Assembly (NCBI GenBank): GCA_030538335.1
Contig: JAUNUE010000061.1
Coordinates: 1-8,883, forward strand
From: Allobrachymonas sp.
GTDB lineage: Bacteria; Pseudomonadota; Gammaproteobacteria; Burkholderiales; Burkholderiaceae_C
Reading direction: 5' to 3'
Length of the DNA: 8,883 nucleotides
A program made the translations under genes and the position numbers. A model generated the notes under the pieces. It did no database searches and was not told the DNA's origin. It was given only the letters and a program-made list of their open reading frames with translations. This document shows positions 6,921 to 8,883 of the stretch, in pieces; the stretch's first letter is position 1, and the number at the start of each line of letters is the position of its first letter.

Positions 6921-6940
6921 ATTGTAAAGTGCACGCGTGC
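6921..6940. promoter_or_regulatory. xseB–acpS divergent promoter region with palindrome
   Basis: On the - strand TACAAT (6926–6921) matches the -10 consensus at five of six bases and would place the RNA start about 25 bases before the xseB ATG. The -35 position (GATCCT) is poor. Directly upstream is a perfect 10-base palindrome, GCACGCGTGC (6931–6940), inside the spacer, where a dimeric regulator could bind. No good acpS promoter is seen on the + strand in this 104-base gap. Confidence 0.35.
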
Positions 6941-6982
6941 TGAAGGATCGAAGGTGTGACAATGGCGGCCATGCGCAACGAC

Positions 6983-6988
6983 AGGAAG
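6983..6988 (+). promoter_or_regulatory. Ribosome binding site that fixes the acpS start
   Basis: AGGAAG lies 5 bases before the ATG at 6994. It supports that start over an in-frame ATG at 6937, which would add 19 residues before the conserved IYGIGTDI N-terminus. Confidence 0.7.
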
Positions 6989-6993
6989 CCTTC

Positions 6994-7392
6994 ATGATCT
7001 ACGGCATAGGAACCGATATCTGCGACATCCGCCGCATCCGTGCGGCGCTGGAGCGCCGTGGCGAGCGCTTTGCCCACGTCGTGCTGGGTGAATCAGAGCT
7101 TCAGGTGTACCAGCAGCGCCGGGCACGCTGGCCCGACCGGGCGGTGCGCTATCTGGCCACGCGCTTTTCCGCGAAAGAGGCCTTCAGCAAAGCCATCGGC
7201 CTGGGCTTGCATATGCCCATGACCTGGCGGCATTGTGAAATACTGAACCGTGCAAGCGGCCAGCCGCATGTGGTGCTGTGCGGCGAGCTTGCCAGATGGT
7301 TTGAGGCGCAAAACCTGCAGGCGCATATCACGCTGAGCGATGAAACTGATTACGCAACCAGTTTTTGTGTGGTCGAGCAGCGGGTGCCGTAG
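6994..7392 (+). CDS. acpS: Holo-[acyl-carrier-protein] synthase
   Basis: AcpS moves 4'-phosphopantetheine from coenzyme A to the serine of acyl carrier protein, activating fatty acid synthesis. The 132-residue product starts with MIYGIGTDICDIRRI; D8 is the Mg-binding aspartate. The second signature, RFSAKEAFSKAIGLG, contains K61 and E62, the second metal ligand. The end, HITLSDETDYATSFCVVE, matches the family's C-terminal β-strand, where relatives have SISHe/d. Length and motifs indicate an active enzyme. In many proteobacteria acpS follows pdxJ in the rnc–era–recO group. Here neither neighbour is of that group: xseB is divergent upstream and a glycine-zipper gene lies downstream beyond a long AT-rich gap. 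The TAG stop lies in the first copy of a short direct repeat. Confidence 0.95.
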   Translation: MIYGIGTDICDIRRIRAALERRGERFAHVVLGESELQVYQQRRARWPDRAVRYLATRFSAKEAFSKAIGLGLHMPMTWRHCEILNRASGQPHVVLCGELARWFEAQNLQAHITLSDETDYATSFCVVEQRVP

Positions 7393-7403
7393 TTTTTGCC
7401 GCT
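7388..7403 (+). repeat. Short imperfect direct repeat, copy 1
   Basis: CGTAGTTTTTGCCGCT at 7388–7403 recurs as CGTAGTTTTGCCGCT at 7451–7465, one T shorter and 63 bases downstream. Copy 1 spans the acpS stop codon, copy 2 lies in the intergenic region. It may record a small local duplication; chance is possible at this length. Confidence 0.55.
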
Positions 7404-7450
7404 ATTGAGCAAGGCAGTTCCCAGGTGAGATGCAGAAAAAAGTGAGCAGA

Positions 7451-7465
7451 CGTAGTTTTGCCGCT
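7451..7465 (+). repeat. Short imperfect direct repeat, copy 2
   Basis: CGTAGTTTTGCCGCT, the second copy of the sequence at 7388–7403, in the otherwise non-coding, AT-rich stretch before the glycine-zipper gene. It also forms codons for RSFAA inside a 12-codon open frame starting at 7430. Confidence 0.55.
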
Positions 7466-7517
7466 TGAAAATGTTACGTACTTTGCTTGCAAAAATCTGT
7501 CTTGAGAAATAACTGGT

Positions 7518-7526
7518 TGATATAAA
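7518..7526 (+). promoter_or_regulatory. Extended -10 promoter of the glycine-zipper gene
   Basis: TG-A-TATAAA at 7518–7526 fits the extended -10 pattern TGnTATAAT with one mismatch. A consensus -35 is not present at 16–18 bases upstream; TTGAGA at 7502 is only 13 bases away. Extended -10 promoters can work without a -35. RNA would start near 7533, giving a leader of about 140 bases. Confidence 0.5.
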
Positions 7527-7528
7527 AA

Positions 7529-7556
7529 GATAAAAAAACCGGGATAAAAAAACCTT
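7529..7556 (+). repeat. Tandem 14-base A-tract repeat at the predicted transcription start
   Basis: GATAAAAAAACC occurs at 7529–7540 and again at 7543–7554, exactly 14 bases apart, units GATAAAAAAACCGG and GATAAAAAAACCTT. It directly follows the -10 box, so it would cover the first transcribed bases. Slippage-prone A7 tracts at a start site can affect expression, but that is inference. Confidence 0.7.
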
Positions 7557-7674
7557 TCGAAAATTGTGCCTAACAAGTCGAAACGGGAACGCGAAGCAAT
7601 CACTTTGACAATGTTTCCAGCAGCGCCGCTGCGTACAAAAACCAAACCTGTTCAACAGAAAGGAAACGTGCACC

Positions 7675-8511
7675 ATGGCAAACAGACTGACACCTGATGA
7701 TTTGAATCCTGATCCCTTGACGGGCGAACCTGGCTCCCACCCCATGGGTACCGGCATTGGTGCAGGCGCAGGCGCCATGACGGGCGCTGCCATTGGTACC
7801 GCAGTTGCGGGGCCTGTAGGCACGCTGGTAGGTGGCGTGATTGGCGCGGTAACCGGCGGCCTGACCGGCAAGGAAGCGGCCGAAGACGTAAACCCCACCA
7901 TCGTGGGCGACAGCAACGAGCACAAACTCGCCACTGGCACAGGTGCGACGGCGGGCGCTCTTGCGGGCGCGGCGCTCGGTGCCGTAGGTGGCCCGGTCGG
8001 TGTGGCCGCGGGTGCAGCCATTGGTGCTGCCACGGGCGGCATGGCCGGCAAAGGCATGGGCGAAGCCCTGAACCCCAAAGTGGGTGACAACCTGGAGGCG
8101 CATAATCTCGCCACCGGTACGGGCGCTGCTGCAGGCGCTGCCACCGGCGCTGCAATGGGTGCTGTGGCTGGCCCGGTAGGCGCTTTGGCAGGTGCAGCCA
8201 TTGGCGGCATGGTAGGTGGCGCCACCGGCAGATCGGTGGCCGAAGTGGTCAACCCGGCCGAAGAAGACGCCTACTGGCGCGGATACTATGCCGCCCACCC
8301 CGGCGTGTACATTGCCGATTACAGCTACGACGACTACTCGCCTGCCTACCAGTTGGGTTACATGGCACGCGACAAATACCGTGGCCTGTCGTTTGACGTG
8401 ATTGACGAAGCCCTGCGCCGCGACTGGGAGCTGCTGCGCGGCGCCTCGCGCCTGACTTACGAGCAGGCCAAGGTCGTTGCACGCGATGCCTGGAACCGCA
8501 TCGTCGTTTGA
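7675..8511 (+). CDS. Glycine-zipper protein with three tandem modules and a soluble C-terminal domain
   Basis: A 278-residue protein. Three tandem modules of about 60 residues run 22–82, 83–142 and 143–201. Each has a Gly/Ala helix with GxxxG spacing, a GPVG turn (46, 106, 166), a second helix such as GAAIGAATGG, then a polar linker with NP (73, 133, 193). A matching LNP at residues 10–12 precedes module one. Each module looks like a membrane-inserting or self-packing helical hairpin. The C-terminal part (about 199–278) is polar and aromatic: YWRGYY, YDDYSPAY, RRDWELLR, AWNRI. I recall similar domains in uncharacterised proteobacterial stress-type proteins, but no function is known to me. There is no signal peptide; the N-terminus is acidic and Pro-rich. 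AGGAAA at 7661–7666 supports the ATG at 7675. The gene is monocistronic with its own promoter and terminator. Confidence 0.85.
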   Translation: MANRLTPDDLNPDPLTGEPGSHPMGTGIGAGAGAMTGAAIGTAVAGPVGTLVGGVIGAVTGGLTGKEAAEDVNPTIVGDSNEHKLATGTGATAGALAGAALGAVGGPVGVAAGAAIGAATGGMAGKGMGEALNPKVGDNLEAHNLATGTGAAAGAATGAAMGAVAGPVGALAGAAIGGMVGGATGRSVAEVVNPAEEDAYWRGYYAAHPGVYIADYSYDDYSPAYQLGYMARDKYRGLSFDVIDEALRRDWELLRGASRLTYEQAKVVARDAWNRIVV

Positions 8512-8534
8512 CGTATCGGGCGTTCGGCTCTGAC

Positions 8535-8562
8535 AAAGGCGGTGCTTGCACCGCCTTTTTTT
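8535..8562 (+). terminator. Strong intrinsic terminator of the glycine-zipper gene
   Basis: AAAGGCGGTG (8535–8544) and CACCGCCTTT (8549–8558) form a perfect 10-bp stem with a CTTG loop, followed by a run of seven T (8556–8562). It starts 24 bases after the stop. On the - strand only three T follow the stem, so it would be weaker for the convergent CPBP gene. Confidence 0.93.
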
Positions 8563-8572
8563 GCTTTCCTGT

Positions 8573-8883
8573 TCAGTGCGCCGTGGGTTTGGGAAAAATG
8601 GCCCACAAACCCCGCGCGCATAAAAATACCCACAAAGGGCAGCCAAACACCAGCGCATAGGCCAGCCACGATACCTCGACATGGCCTCGGCCTTGCAACA
8701 GCACGGAGGCAAACGCATAGCAGCTTTGCAGGGAGTGCGACACCATCGCGGCAGTGAGCGACCCCGTCCACACATACACCAGCCCAAATGCCAGACCTGT
8801 GACAAGGTAAGCCAGTGGAATGCGGCCTATCAAGGCGTCACCCAGATGCGGCATGGCAAACATGATGGCGCTGACCAGCAGGG
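8573..8883 (-). CDS. CPBP family intramembrane protease, C-terminal part (5' end outside window)
   Basis: The open frame continues past the window edge; 102 complete codons are visible. CPBP (CAAX protease/bacteriocin-processing, Abi) enzymes are membrane glutamic endopeptidases with an EE-x-x-x-R motif, an F-x-x-x-H motif and an H-x-x-x-N/B motif. The EExxxR part would lie outside the window. Visible are LLVSAIMFAMPH, which contains the second motif with its His, then VYVWTGSLTAAMVSHSLQS, the typical TGSL segment leading to the last motif. There the usual Asn four residues after His is Ser. Two or three membrane segments are evident, ending in a short tail, WAIFPKPTAH. Substrate is unknown. 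The gene converges with the glycine-zipper gene and shares its terminator region. An internal ATG at 8863 is not the start. Confidence 0.8.
   Translation of the reverse strand, partial: LLVSAIMFAMPHLGDALIGRIPLAYLVTGLAFGLVYVWTGSLTAAMVSHSLQSCYAFASVLLQGRGHVEVSWLAYALVFGCPLWVFLCARGLWAIFPKPTAH

Larger units (their letters stand above)
7393..7674. other. AT-rich 282-base intergenic region
   Basis: This gap is clearly richer in A and T than all genes around it, with several A5–A7 tracts between 7434 and 7563. It holds the direct repeats, an extended -10 promoter at 7518–7526, a tandem 14-base repeat at 7529–7556, an 8-base palindrome TTTCGAAA (7555–7562) and a small hairpin GCAGC/GCTGC (7620–7632). 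The only open frame with a plausible start is 12 codons (7430–7468). No strong terminator for acpS is visible. The composition suggests a regulatory region or DNA of different origin. Confidence 0.6.

Noticed and set aside
6890..6934. GTG start for a longer XseB
   Set aside because: It would lie upstream of the likely RNA start and add an unconserved arm; the ATG at 6889 gives a normal length.
7605..7610. Perfect TTGACA -35 hexamer upstream of the zipper gene
   Set aside because: No -10-like hexamer lies 16–18 bases downstream; the nearest, TACAAA at 7634, is 23 bases away.
7350..8252. 300-codon - strand open frame rich in Ala-Pro
   Set aside because: It is the antisense of Gly/Ala codons of the zipper modules; the + strand has a ribosome site, promoter and terminator.
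7738..8277. Bacteriocin or pore-forming toxin reading of the glycine-zipper repeats
   Set aside because: There is no leader peptide, immunity gene or exporter nearby, and the large C-terminal domain does not fit a bacteriocin.
7600..8805. 401-codon - strand open frame covering the zipper gene and the convergent junction
   Set aside because: It runs through a strong terminator, and its product lacks any recognisable domain.

Overview
The window looks like chromosomal DNA from a betaproteobacterium, probably order Burkholderiales and perhaps close to Comamonadaceae. This rests on moderately high GC with GC-rich third positions, betaproteobacterial-type AspRS, IspA and AcpS sequences, and an fmdB–DUF502–aspS–endonuclease gene order. 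Genus cannot be called from the sequence alone. No rRNA, tRNA, CRISPR, insertion sequence or phage gene is visible.

Left part (1–1333, + strand): the 3' end of dtd (D-aminoacyl-tRNA deacylase), then a compact FUSC-family membrane protein. Next comes a likely operon (1441–5203, + strand) behind a perfect TATAAT at 1441: an FmdB-type zinc ribbon, a DUF502 membrane protein, aspS, and an endonuclease/exonuclease/phosphatase-fold protein whose ATG overlaps the aspS stop. The two tRNA quality genes, dtd and aspS, lie near each other. AspRS carries the His/Gly pair linked to non-discriminating enzymes that also charge tRNA-Asn.

Middle part (5211–6889, - strand): xseB–ispA–DUF2721 form a tight operon, with a 4-base overlap and then an 18-base gap. 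It converges on the endonuclease gene with only 7 bases between the stop codons. XseB is the exonuclease VII small subunit and IspA makes farnesyl diphosphate.

Right part (6994–8883): acpS (holo-ACP synthase) is divergent from xseB. It is followed by a visibly AT-rich 282-base intergenic stretch with an extended -10 promoter and short repeats. This stretch leads into the most unusual gene here, a 278-residue protein made of three tandem ~60-residue glycine-zipper hairpin modules and a soluble aromatic C-terminal domain. A strong intrinsic terminator closes it. The window ends in the C-terminal part of a CPBP-family intramembrane protease gene on the - strand.

Most of the window is housekeeping. 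The glycine-zipper protein and its leader are the best candidates for something not well described; I see no multi-gene novel system.
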